This document shows, piece by piece, positions 8,856 to 17,587 of a DNA stretch of 64,000 nucleotides. The first letter of the stretch is position 1. Each line of letters opens with the position of its first letter. The notes below the pieces were generated by a model that worked only from the letters and a program-made list of their open reading frames with translations, had not been told where the DNA came from and did not search any database. The stretch spans positions 2,480,001 to 2,544,000 of the forward strand of contig NZ_AP018823.1 of assembly GCF_002217795.2 (NCBI RefSeq). Reading direction: 5' to 3'. The stretch comes from Aquitalea magnusonii (GTDB lineage: Bacteria > Pseudomonadota > Gammaproteobacteria > Burkholderiales > Chromobacteriaceae). The position numbers were made by a program, and so were the translations under genes.

Positions 8856-9840
8856 ACGCCTGCTGTGGCTGCAATCCGGCGGCTGCGGCGGCTGTACCCT
8901 GTCGCTGCTGAATGCCGAATCGCCCAGCCTGTTCACCACACTGGAAGACATCGGCATCGAGCTGATCTGGCACCCGAGCTTTGCCGAACAAAGCCTAGAT
9001 GAAGCCATGCACTTGCTGCAAGCACTGGCCGATGGCCGCGCGCCGCTGGACATGCTCTGCCTGGAAGGATCGGTGATGACCGGTGCTGCCGGGCGCTTCC
9101 ACCTGCTGCCGGACGGCCAGCCCATGAGCAGGCTGATCGAACAACTGGCGCGCCGCGCCCGGCACGTCATCGCGGTGGGCACCTGCGCAGCCTATGGAGG
9201 CATCAGCGCGGCGGGTGACAACCTGACCGGTGCCACCGGACTGAACCACAGCGGTAACCATCCGGGCGGGCTGTTGGGCGGAGATTTCCACGCCGCCGGT
9301 GGCTTGCCGGTGGTGAATATCTCCGGCTGCCCCACCCATCCGGGCTGGGTGCTGGAAACCCTGGCCTTGCTGGCCAGTGACAGCCTCAAGGCCAGCGACC
9401 TCGACCCCTTGGGCCGCCCGCGCTTTTACGCCGACAAGCTGGTACACCACGGCTGCGACAAGAACGAATTTTACGAATTCAAGGCCAGCGCCACGGCACC
9501 GGGCCAGATGGGCTGCCTGATGGAACACGTGGGCTGCAAAGGCACCCAGGCCCATGCCGACTGCAACAGCCGTGGCTGGAATGGCGAGGGCTCCTGCCTG
9601 ACTGGCGGCTATCCCTGCATCAACTGCACCGCGCCGGATTTTGCCGACCCCGGCCATGGTTTCTTCAGCACACCACAGGTGGCCGGTTTCCCGGTAGGTC
9701 TGCCCACCGACATGCCCAAAGCCTGGTTTGTGGCGCTGGCCACGCTGTCCAAATCCGCCACGCCGGCACGGGTGCGGCAAAACGCCACGCTGGACCGCAT
9801 GACCGTACCGCCTTCCCTGCCGAAAAAGAACAAAGCATGA
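8839..9840 (+). CDS. hoxB: Regulatory [NiFe]-hydrogenase small subunit HoxB (HupU)
   Basis: This 333-residue protein is the iron-sulfur small subunit of the H2-sensing hydrogenase. It starts MASKNKRLLWLQSGGCGGCT with no twin-arginine signal peptide, which separates the cytoplasmic sensor HoxB/HupU from the exported HupS/HoxK. The proximal-cluster CGGC is close to the N-terminus, and later cysteines (GTCAAYGG, SGCPTHPGW, HHGCDKNEFYEF, CLMEHVGCKG, GSCLTGGYPCINC) give the remaining cluster ligands. It is translated from within the end of hoxA and overlaps hoxC by 4 bp. Confidence 0.94.
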   Translation: MASKNKRLLWLQSGGCGGCTLSLLNAESPSLFTTLEDIGIELIWHPSFAEQSLDEAMHLLQALADGRAPLDMLCLEGSVMTGAAGRFHLLPDGQPMSRLIEQLARRARHVIAVGTCAAYGGISAAGDNLTGATGLNHSGNHPGGLLGGDFHAAGGLPVVNISGCPTHPGWVLETLALLASDSLKASDLDPLGRPRFYADKLVHHGCDKNEFYEFKASATAPGQMGCLMEHVGCKGTQAHADCNSRGWNGEGSCLTGGYPCINCTAPDFADPGHGFFSTPQVAGFPVGLPTDMPKAWFVALATLSKSATPARVRQNATLDRMTVPPSLPKKNKA

Positions 9841-11276
9841 GCCGCCGCATTCTTGGCCCCTTCAATCGTGTCGAGGGCGATCTGAACATCACGCTGGACT
9901 TTGCCGACGGCAAGGTCAGTGCCGCCCGTGTTACCGCCCCGCTGTTTCGCGGTTTTGAACGGATATTGCTGGGGCGCGAGCCGCTGGACGCGCTGGCCAT
10001 CGTGCCGCGCATCTGCGGCATCTGTTCGGTATCGCAATCGGTGGCGGCAGCCAATGCGCTATCCGCCCTGTATGGCATCAGCCCGCCCCCCAATGGCCTG
10101 CAGGTGCGCAATCTGATCCACGCGGTGGAAAACATTGCCGACCACCTCAGTCATTTCTATTTGTTCTTCATGCCGGATTTTGCCCGCGCCGACTACCAGT
10201 CCCAGCCCTGGCATGCGGATATCTTTGCCCGCTTCCAGGCCCAGCGCGGCAGTGCCGTCGCCCCCATGCTGGAGGCACGCGCCATCCTGATGCGCTTCAT
10301 GGGCAGCCTGGCCGGCCACTGGCCGCACACGCTGTGCCTGCAACCGGGTGGCGTCACCAAGGTGGTGAGCGCAGCCGAACGGGTGCGCTTGCAGCAATGG
10401 TTGCGCACCTTCCGCCGTTATCTGGAACAGCACACCTTCGGCCTGCCACTGGAAGCCATCGCCGCCCTGAACACGCCTGAAGCACTGGTAAACTACCGCC
10501 AGCAAGCCCCCGAGGCGGACTTTGCCTGTTTTCTGCACATTGCCGACAACCTGCAATTGCACCAACTGGGCCGTAGCTACGACCGCTTCATTGCCGCCGA
10601 TGCCTATGCCGCGCCGGATGGCTGTTGGAGCCCGGCTGGCGTATGGCAGGACGGCAGCCGCCTGCCGCTGGAGCTGGACGACATCAGCGAGGACAACCAC
10701 AGCAGTTGGCTGGCTGGCGATGGCCCGGCCAGGCCGCTGCATAGCGATACGGTGCCGCTGCCGGACAAGGCCGAGGGCTATAGCTGGAGCAAGGCCCCGC
10801 GCATTGCCGGTGCCGCCGCCGAAACCGGCGCACTGGCGCGCGGCCTGCTGCGCGGCGAGCCGCTGCTGCTTGCCCTGGTGGCAGAACACGGTGGCAATGT
10901 ACACAGCCGGGTGGTGGCACGCCTTACCGAAGTGGCACGCCTTGTGCCGCAGATGGAACAGTGGCTGGCCGCACTGCAACTGGACGACGCATTCCAGCTG
11001 GCGACTCCCACCCAGCCGCAGCACAGCCAGGCCATCGGCCTGACCGAGGCGGCACGCGGCATGCTGGGGCATTGGGTGGCACTGGATGCCGGGCGCATCA
11101 GCCGCTACCAGATCATCGCGCCGACGACATGGAATTTCTCGCCGCGCGACAGCCAGGGCCTGCCCGGCCCGCTGGAAAAAGCGCTGGAAGGGGTGGCGGC
11201 CTGCGACCCGCAAGCCCTGCAGGTACAACACATCGTGCGCAGCTTCGACCCCTGCCAGGTGTGTACTACCCACTAA
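9837..11276 (+). CDS. hoxC: Regulatory [NiFe]-hydrogenase large subunit HoxC (HupV)
   Basis: This 479-residue protein carries the Ni-Fe site of the H2 sensor. The N-terminal ligand pair is in PRICGICSVS and the C-terminal pair in SFDPCQVCTTH. The protein stops directly after the conserved His, so there is no cleavable C-terminal extension. This is the known hallmark of regulatory hydrogenases, which mature without an endopeptidase. Next to hoxC other bacteria carry the kinase gene hoxJ/hupT. Here the next gene is a convergent dinB, and the likely kinase sits about 10 kb away at 21454-22815. Confidence 0.94.
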   Translation: MSRRILGPFNRVEGDLNITLDFADGKVSAARVTAPLFRGFERILLGREPLDALAIVPRICGICSVSQSVAAANALSALYGISPPPNGLQVRNLIHAVENIADHLSHFYLFFMPDFARADYQSQPWHADIFARFQAQRGSAVAPMLEARAILMRFMGSLAGHWPHTLCLQPGGVTKVVSAAERVRLQQWLRTFRRYLEQHTFGLPLEAIAALNTPEALVNYRQQAPEADFACFLHIADNLQLHQLGRSYDRFIAADAYAAPDGCWSPAGVWQDGSRLPLELDDISEDNHSSWLAGDGPARPLHSDTVPLPDKAEGYSWSKAPRIAGAAAETGALARGLLRGEPLLLALVAEHGGNVHSRVVARLTEVARLVPQMEQWLAALQLDDAFQLATPTQPQHSQAIGLTEAARGMLGHWVALDAGRISRYQIIAPTTWNFSPRDSQGLPGPLEKALEGVAACDPQALQVQHIVRSFDPCQVCTTH

Positions 11277-11390
11277 GCCCTGCTCTCCCGCCCTTCCTTG
11301 CCCCTTGTTGCCGCGCGCAAGGTACCCACTGCGTCGGCAGGCCTTGGCCGGGGGGCGTGACGCGCTGCAGCCGGGTAGCCGCACATCCGT

Positions 11391-11900
11391 TCAGCACCAA
11401 CGGCGCTGCGGTTCGGCCGCATGGATGTACAGCGTGTAGGTATCGGCTGGCCGCTGTGCTCCGGCCTGCTCCAGCGCATGTCCGATGGCACCACGGTGGT
11501 AAGTGCCGTGATTGAGGATGTGGAACAGGATTTCTTGCTGGCTCATGCTGCCGGCCTGGCCATCGGCAAACACAAAACGGATGATTTGCGCCGCACTTTC
11601 CGGCGTGAGAGCGGCAATATGGCTGGTCAACCAGGCGTTGGATGCCAGCAGGCGGCGCTCCAGCTCATCCAGCGTGGGCAGTTGCACGCTATTGGTGGCG
11701 GCATGCGGTGCAGGCAGTCCCTGCAAGCGGGCGCGGAACAGCTCTTCCACCATCACCATGTGATTGAGTTGCTGGCAGGCAAAGGCATAGGCCTGTGGCT
11801 GGTTTGCCGGGGCCAGGGTACGCACGGCCTGCAGCGTGCGCTGGTCGGCCCATTGTTTGTAAGCAAAAGCATGGGTAAGCATGGGGTCCCGATCGGTCAT
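11391..11900 (-). CDS. DinB-family protein
   Basis: A predicted four-helix-bundle protein of about 169 residues in the DinB/YfiT superfamily. These are often thiol-dependent metalloenzymes or damage-inducible proteins of unknown function. The spaced histidines that make the metal site are visible: one in QQLNHMV (about residue 45) and two in ILNHGTYHRG near the C-terminus. The ATG at 11900 (MTDRDPML) is preferred. A GTG at 11909 is an alternative. It faces hoxC convergently. Confidence 0.8.
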   Translation of the reverse strand: MTDRDPMLTHAFAYKQWADQRTLQAVRTLAPANQPQAYAFACQQLNHMVMVEELFRARLQGLPAPHAATNSVQLPTLDELERRLLASNAWLTSHIAALTPESAAQIIRFVFADGQAGSMSQQEILFHILNHGTYHRGAIGHALEQAGAQRPADTYTLYIHAAEPQRRWC

Positions 11901-11945
11901 CAAGTACACCCCATGATGCCACGGTAGCTGTTGCCGTGCGCAACA

Positions 11946-11966
11946 AAGCCCGGCATCACCGGGCTT
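11946..11966 (-). terminator. Rho-independent terminator of the chemotaxis receptor gene
   Basis: Inverted repeat AAGCCCGG / CCGGGCTT with a 5-nt loop. On the minus strand it is followed by TTTGTT, about 28 bp beyond the stop codon of the receptor gene. Confidence 0.6.
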
Positions 11967-11993
11967 GCCAAGGTGGTGTATCCGGCCTCAAAG

Positions 11994-13610
11994 CTACAGC
12001 CGGTAGCGGGCAACCGCACTGGTCATCACCGCCACGGAGGCATCCAGCTCCCTGGCCGTTTCTGCGGTTTCGGCCGCCGCATCACTGGAGCGCTCGGCCA
12101 TCTGGGCAATCTGCTCGATCTGGGCGGCAATGCTGTTGCTGGCGCTGGCCTGTTCGTGAATGGCATCGGCAATTTCCACCGCCATCAAGCGTGCCGCACC
12201 CGATGCCGTACCGATGCGGCCAATGGCTTGCAAGGCTTCATCCGCGCCATGCACGCCGTCATCCACCTTCTGCTGGGTCTGGTTCATGGCTTCGGCACTC
12301 TGGCGCGAGATAGTGGTAATGCCCTTGATCACCTCGTCAATCTCGCGTGTCAGCACCGAGGTGCGCTCAGCCAGCTTGCGCACTTCGTCCGCCACCACGG
12401 CAAAGCCGCGCCCTTGCTCGCCGGCACGGGCAGCCTCGATGGCGGCATTCAGTGCCAGCAGATTGGTCTGCTCGGCAATGTCCTTGATGTCGCCTACCGA
12501 GGCGGCCACCTTGCTGTTTTGCTGTTCCAGTTCATCGATGCACTGCGCCGCATTGCCCACGGTATGGTGAATGGACTGGATATCGGCCACCGTGCGTCCG
12601 ATCACCGCCTGGCCGGACTCTGCCAGATCGCTTGCCTCTATGCTTTTATCACTGGTGCTGCCGGCACGGCTGCCAACGTGGTTAATGCTGACGGTAAGCT
12701 GCTCCATGGTGGCGGCAATGCTGGCCGAGGCTTCGTTCTGCTTGCTGGCGGCATCGGACACATGGCGCGCTGCCGCGGCCAGGCTGGTGGTATAGCTGGT
12801 GACCTGACGACAGCTATCACTGATGTCGCGCAGGCTCTGATTGACGCGACTGATCAGACGGTTGAACGCGGTAGCCGTGCTGCCGATTTCATCATGCGGG
12901 TTATGCACCTCCACCTGCAGGGTGAAATCCAGCTTGTCCTCGATGTCGTGCATGGTGCTCTTGAGCGCATTGAGCGGGCGGGTAACGGCAGCAAAGGTAC
13001 GCAGACCGCTGATGGCCAGGATGACAATGGCCAGCACCAGCACGGATACCGCAAAGATCAGCGCGCTATGCGCTTCTTGATGCGCCAGCTCGATTTCCTT
13101 TTGCACATGATCCTTGTTGTACTGGATATGGTCATCGATGCCCTTGGACAATAACTTGCCCGAGGGCGTGAGCGTGGCATTGCGGATTTTCTTTACCAGC
13201 TCCATATCGCCCTGGTCAAATGCCTGCATTACCGGCTGCAGCTTGGCATAGTAATCATCCAGGTTTTTCTTGTCCGCTTCGTATAGCCGACGGTCTTCCT
13301 CATCGTTGAGCAACTTTTCATAAGTGGCAATATTCTGCTTGGCCTTGCGATAACCATTCTCAATACGATTTCTGAATTGCTCTTTTTCACTGGTATTGCT
13401 GGCCGTGACATATTGCAGCCCACCCAGGCGCATTTCGGTGGCAGAGGAATTGAATTCATCCAGGATGATGATGCTGGGATAATCGTTTTCGGCAAAATTG
13501 CTGGCGGTGGCCGACAATTTGTTCTGTGTCACGATACCGGCACCACCTACGATAAGCAGGGCAACAACAGAAATAAGGATTTGAAACAGGATTCTTCGTG
13601 CAACCGTCAT
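11994..13610 (-). CDS. Methyl-accepting chemotaxis protein with 4HB-type periplasmic sensor
   Basis: The start at 13610 ([10 protein letters not shown]) has a GGAAG ribosome site just upstream. A longer in-frame start at 13874 would add about 88 low-quality residues. The 538-residue protein has an N-terminal transmembrane helix, a helical periplasmic domain of about 150 residues that looks like the 4HB_MCP ligand-binding fold, a second membrane helix ([20 protein letters not shown]), a HAMP region and a cytoplasmic signalling domain. The receptor hairpin reads [20 protein letters not shown], followed by [18 protein letters not shown]. It lacks the C-terminal NWxxF-type CheR tether. No ligand can be assigned. 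Confidence 0.92.
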   Translation of the reverse strand: MTVARRILFQILISVVALLIVGGAGIVTQNKLSATASNFAENDYPSIIILDEFNSSATEMRLGGLQYVTASNTSEKEQFRNRIENGYRKAKQNIATYEKLLNDEEDRRLYEADKKNLDDYYAKLQPVMQAFDQGDMELVKKIRNATLTPSGKLLSKGIDDHIQYNKDHVQKEIELAHQEAHSALIFAVSVLVLAIVILAISGLRTFAAVTRPLNALKSTMHDIEDKLDFTLQVEVHNPHDEIGSTATAFNRLISRVNQSLRDISDSCRQVTSYTTSLAAAARHVSDAASKQNEASASIAATMEQLTVSINHVGSRAGSTSDKSIEASDLAESGQAVIGRTVADIQSIHHTVGNAAQCIDELEQQNSKVAASVGDIKDIAEQTNLLALNAAIEAARAGEQGRGFAVVADEVRKLAERTSVLTREIDEVIKGITTISRQSAEAMNQTQQKVDDGVHGADEALQAIGRIGTASGAARLMAVEIADAIHEQASASNSIAAQIEQIAQMAERSSDAAAETAETARELDASVAVMTSAVARYRL

Positions 13611-13926
13611 AATTCTTCCCCTGAAGGCTTTATTTTTTATCCTTGCCCAGCATGGCGATACTGTGCAGGACATGCGTGCAGTTATCCGGTTTGCCTGGAA
13701 AAAATTAAGCCAGCCAAACCAGCCGTGCGCTGCAACGCTATTATTGCCAATACCATTATTGGCCGTAGGGGTTAAGCCTAGTGGATTTAGCTGCCGACAG
13801 CAATGATGACGATGGCCGACAAGCATTTTCCAGGCTGATGAAATGACTGCCAGGCGCTGGCGGATAAATATCAATGCCCCTGGCGGACATATACCGCAAG
13901 GGGCAGATTTATCGGTGCCGCCAGTA
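13611..13926. other. Intergenic region with a perfect hairpin (13746-13763)
   Basis: No gene is supported here. This is the upstream region of the chemotaxis receptor gene and the end of the pga operon. It holds a perfect inverted repeat, GCCAATA-CCAT-TATTGGC (13746-13763), which could be an operator or an RNA hairpin. It has no T run, so it is not a standard terminator. Confidence 0.4.
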
Positions 13927-14370
13927 TCAGGACAAGGCTTCTATCCTGGATACGCCGCCATCAGGCAAATGATGCACCACCATCACCTTGCGGTCCTTGC
14001 CGGCCAGCAATACCTCCAGCGGAATGTGCAGTTGCTCGGCCACATCCTGCGGGTGGGTGTCACCACGGCTCTTGCGCCGGTCCGAGCCCTTGTACTTGTA
14101 GTAGCTGGATAAGGCCCACACCACCAGTGTCAGGCCCAGGAAAGCGCCAATCAGGGTATAGATGCCCAGGGTGATCAACTCCCCGCTGCGCCCCGAGGTA
14201 TCAAACAGCACACCGGTCTGCACCACCCTCCAGCACCACAGCATGGCTGGCAGCCACAGATAGCACCATGCCAGCCAGCCCAGGGCGGTGAAGAACCAGG
14301 AGCAGAAGCGCTGCGGCGGCGTCAGCAGGTGCGGCGCTTCGATAATCAGTTTGTCGGCACTACTTTCCAT
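13927..14370 (-). CDS. pgaD: PgaD, poly-N-acetylglucosamine synthase accessory subunit
   Basis: A 147-residue membrane protein with two hydrophobic helices ([21 protein letters not shown] and a segment around [21 protein letters not shown]) and a cytoplasmic C-terminal part. PgaD is the small partner of PgaC. In E. coli the pair binds cyclic di-GMP and polymerises poly-beta-1,6-GlcNAc. It overlaps the end of pgaC by 11 bp and is the last gene of pgaABCD. Confidence 0.9.
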   Translation of the reverse strand: MESSADKLIIEAPHLLTPPQRFCSWFFTALGWLAWCYLWLPAMLWCWRVVQTGVLFDTSGRSGELITLGIYTLIGAFLGLTLVVWALSSYYKYKGSDRRKSRGDTHPQDVAEQLHIPLEVLLAGKDRKVMVVHHLPDGGVSRIEALS

Positions 14371-15613
14371 GGTGAACTCCCCGATCGGGACTGGTCCAGC
14401 GGGCCCGGGTCCCTTTCTTTCTGATGACAGCTTGTGGAAAGGCGTACACCGAGGTCAGCACATTGAGCAGCCAGTACGCCAGCGGATACCAGATCATCCA
14501 GTAGTAATTCCGGCCCAGCCCCTTGTCGTACTGGCTGTCGATGGCCTTGCTGACGGCAAACTGGGTGAGGCAGGTATAGCCCAGCAGCAGGCCGTACCAA
14601 CCGGGCAGGAAGGGGCTGGAAATGGGTTGCAGCACGCTGGGCAACAGCAGCGAAGCCAGCCAGTAGCCAATGACGAAGGCCATGCTGTACGACCACACCA
14701 CGCTGAGGAAATACTCCAGGTAGATGGGCCACATATAACGGTGCCGCCAACTGGTAAACACCCAGGCATTGCGCATCAGCGCCTGGGTGCCGCCCTTGGC
14801 CCAGCGCACCCGCTGCTTGAACAGGCCCTTGAGGGTTTCCGGCATCAGGATCCACACCAGCGCATGCGGCTCAAAGCGCACCGCCCAGTGCTTGTGCTGC
14901 AGCTTCCAGCTGATGTCGATATCCTCGGTCAGCATGTCCTCGCTCCACATGCCGGCCTCGATCACCGCCGACTTGCGAAAGGCGGTGATCACGCCCGATA
15001 CCGTAAACAGCCGTCCGTAGGAGCGCTGCGCACGCTTGATCAAGCCGATGATGGCGGTGAACTCGCCCACCTGCAGCCGCCCCAGGAGCGTGGTGCGATT
15101 GCGGATGCGCGGGTTGCCGGTGACTGCGGCCACGCGCGGCGAGTTGATGAAATGGCGCAGCAGCCATTTGGCCGCATAGCGGTCCAGCACCGCATCGCCA
15201 TCAATGCACAGCAGGTATTCATTGCGCGAAAAGGCCAGCGCGGTATTCAGCCCCACCGCCTTGCCCTGGTTGGGCGACTGGTGAATCACCCTGAGGCGCG
15301 GGTTGCTGGCCGCCAGTTCATTGAGAATGTCGCCGGTGTCATCGGTACTGCCGTCGTTGACGGCAATCACTTCAAACTCCGGATAATCCAGCGCCAGCGC
15401 AGCGCCTATGGTTTCCCGCGCATTCTGCCCCTCGTTGTAGCAAGGGATGATGACCGAAACCGGCGGGTAATCCAGCACTGGCGGCTGGGAGACTGGCGGG
15501 TCCTTGCGCTCGTAATGCCAGTAATAGAACAGCGCGCCCTGCATCCACAGCCAGGCCATGAACAGCGGGTAGTAGAAGGCGAAGGCCAGAATCACTGCAA
15601 TCAGCGTGCTCAT
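14360..15613 (-). CDS. pgaC: PgaC, poly-beta-1,6-N-acetylglucosamine synthase
   Basis: A family 2 glycosyltransferase of 417 residues that makes the biofilm polysaccharide PNAG from UDP-GlcNAc at the inner membrane. An N-terminal membrane helix (LIAVILAFAFYYPLFMAWLW) is followed by the GT2 core: VIIPCYNEG, NDGSTDDT, IDGDAVLD, the TEDID acid motif and the QRVRW acceptor motif. Two or more C-terminal membrane helices follow. It lies 12 bp after pgaB. Confidence 0.95.
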   Translation of the reverse strand: MSTLIAVILAFAFYYPLFMAWLWMQGALFYYWHYERKDPPVSQPPVLDYPPVSVIIPCYNEGQNARETIGAALALDYPEFEVIAVNDGSTDDTGDILNELAASNPRLRVIHQSPNQGKAVGLNTALAFSRNEYLLCIDGDAVLDRYAAKWLLRHFINSPRVAAVTGNPRIRNRTTLLGRLQVGEFTAIIGLIKRAQRSYGRLFTVSGVITAFRKSAVIEAGMWSEDMLTEDIDISWKLQHKHWAVRFEPHALVWILMPETLKGLFKQRVRWAKGGTQALMRNAWVFTSWRHRYMWPIYLEYFLSVVWSYSMAFVIGYWLASLLLPSVLQPISSPFLPGWYGLLLGYTCLTQFAVSKAIDSQYDKGLGRNYYWMIWYPLAYWLLNVLTSVYAFPQAVIRKKGTRARWTSPDRGVHHGK

Positions 15614-15625
15614 GCTGGTCTCCCC

Positions 15626-17587
15626 TTATTCGGCCGGGTTGGATTTCATGGAAAACACCCGCCGGATGACCGACAGCTTTGGCTGGTCCTTGAACTGGTC
15701 ATCCGGGTAGTAGGCAAAGTGACGCGCGCCTTGCTCGTGCAGGGTATTCACCGTGTCCACCAGCTCTTCTGTCGGTACCGGCTGATTGGTGCGCCAGTTG
15801 GTGGCCTGCAGTTCAAACACGGTCTTGTCCAGCGCGCCCGGAATGTCCTTGACGTCGTGCAGCAAGCTCTGCATCCATTTTTTGGGCTGTTCGGCTTGCT
15901 CCATATAAGGCATGGCCATCACCGCAACGTAGTCGTAATGCTGCAGGCCGCTGCGGTAGGACTGGGCAAACCAGGTTTCCGAGGCCGGGTTAAGCACCAC
16001 CGGCGCATAGTAGTTGCGGGCGACTTTCAGCGCCGGTTCGTAAATCCTTACCAGCTCGGTCAGTTCCAGGCTGAAGTCATCCAGCCGCTTGATCTTTTCG
16101 CTGGTCCAGGCGGCCAGCATGGCCGGGTCCTTGCGTGCCTCGGCCGGGTTCAGCGGCAGGCCCTGCTGCTGATACCAGGCCTGGGCGTCGGCGCTGACGT
16201 CTTCATCGTCGGACAGGGTGGCGTCGTCATGAAACAGCAGGCCATGGAAGTGGGCGCCACGGGCCAGGTCTTCGTAAATGCCACGGATGGTGGCGCGGGC
16301 CTCAGCCGAATACGGCGACAGGCGGCGATAGCCTTTCACCTGCGGTGGCGAACCGTCACGCGCGGCAGCCAGCACCAGCTTGCCGGCCACCGGGTTGCTG
16401 TCCGGCAGCTTGAAAGCCAGCAGCGGCATCCAGGCATACACTTTCACATCGCAGCGGGTGTCCAGCGACCAGGCCACGCGGTTGAACAGGTCGGCGCGCA
16501 TCGGCAGGTAGCGGTTGGGGAAATACAGCGCTTCGGCCTCGCCAGTACCCTTGGGGTCGGCAAAGGCTTGCAGGTAGACCGTGCTCACGCCCATGGCCTT
16601 TACCCGGTCCAGCAAGGCGTCGATATTGCGGTCCTGCTGGGCCGGGTCCGGGTCGTAGATGTAGTCCAGGTCCACATGCATGATGCGGCTGGATTCCGGG
16701 CGCACGCCGTCGGGGAATTTCTCCAGTTGGTGAAACTGGAAGGCCAGTTCCGGAATCCTGGTGCGCGCATCCATCAGCACGCGGCGCATGGCTTGCAGCG
16801 GGGTTTTGCCGGTATTGATGCCATCGTCCAGGCTCATGGTGATGGGCATGCCCAGCTCACCCGCCAGCTTGGTCACGCGGAAGTTGTAAGCACCATAGGG
16901 CCACACCATCACCCGTGGACGTTCGCCCAGCTTTTCCGCCAGGAAGTCGCTGTTCTTTTTCATGTCTGCCGCAGCGCGGGCCAGGTAGGCGTCATAGCTT
17001 TCGTACTTGCCCTCGCTCCAACTGGGGCTGGTATAAGCCGGTTCGGAGCCGCCTTGCGGATTGGCCGTCACCCCCTTGTGCATGGCAAAGGAATGGCTGG
17101 CAATTTCAATCAGCCCGCTGGCTTTCATTTCCCTGATTTCATCCCAGCTGAGAAAACGGCTGCGCGGCACCCAGATGTCGCCGTACTGCACTTCCTGATC
17201 GTCGCGCGGCAGCAGCCAGGACCCCACCAGCGCCACCACCGCCGGGGCCTTGAACTGCTTGAGAATGGGGAAAACCTTGCTGTACATGCTCTGGTAGCCA
17301 TCGTCAAAGCTCAGCAATACGGCTTTTTCCGGCAAGGGGCGGGTGCCGTTGCGGTCGGCCAGGATGTCGTCCACGCTGACAAAGTGGTAGCCCTGCCCCT
17401 TCATCCAGGCCAGTTGCTTCGACAGCAGTTGCACATCCACCGCATACGGGTCGGACAGCGACAAAGCCTCTTCGGCCACCTCGTGGTAGCACAGGATGAT
17501 CAGTTTGGAGTTGGCGGCGCTGGCACCGGCATGCAGCGACAACAGCATGCCCAGCACCAGCAGCAGAGTGCGGATCAGGTTTTTCAT
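15626..17587 (-). CDS. pgaB: PgaB, poly-GlcNAc N-deacetylase
   Basis: A 653-residue two-domain protein. The N-terminal polysaccharide deacetylase domain has LLSFDDGYQSMY with the catalytic Asp pair and ASHSFAMH for metal binding. The C-terminal glycoside-hydrolase-like domain contains MHVDLDYIYDPDPAQQDRN and STVYLQAFADPKGTGE. It deacetylates PNAG in the periplasm so that PgaA can export it. E. coli PgaB is a lipoprotein, but here the signal peptide ([20 protein letters not shown] then GASAA) has no lipobox cysteine, so a soluble periplasmic form is predicted. Its start overlaps the pgaA stop by 4 bp. Confidence 0.94.
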   Translation of the reverse strand: MKNLIRTLLLVLGMLLSLHAGASAANSKLIILCYHEVAEEALSLSDPYAVDVQLLSKQLAWMKGQGYHFVSVDDILADRNGTRPLPEKAVLLSFDDGYQSMYSKVFPILKQFKAPAVVALVGSWLLPRDDQEVQYGDIWVPRSRFLSWDEIREMKASGLIEIASHSFAMHKGVTANPQGGSEPAYTSPSWSEGKYESYDAYLARAAADMKKNSDFLAEKLGERPRVMVWPYGAYNFRVTKLAGELGMPITMSLDDGINTGKTPLQAMRRVLMDARTRIPELAFQFHQLEKFPDGVRPESSRIMHVDLDYIYDPDPAQQDRNIDALLDRVKAMGVSTVYLQAFADPKGTGEAEALYFPNRYLPMRADLFNRVAWSLDTRCDVKVYAWMPLLAFKLPDSNPVAGKLVLAAARDGSPPQVKGYRRLSPYSAEARATIRGIYEDLARGAHFHGLLFHDDATLSDDEDVSADAQAWYQQQGLPLNPAEARKDPAMLAAWTSEKIKRLDDFSLELTELVRIYEPALKVARNYYAPVVLNPASETWFAQSYRSGLQHYDYVAVMAMPYMEQAEQPKKWMQSLLHDVKDIPGALDKTVFELQATNWRTNQPVPTEELVDTVNTLHEQGARHFAYYPDDQFKDQPKLSVIRRVFSMKSNPAE

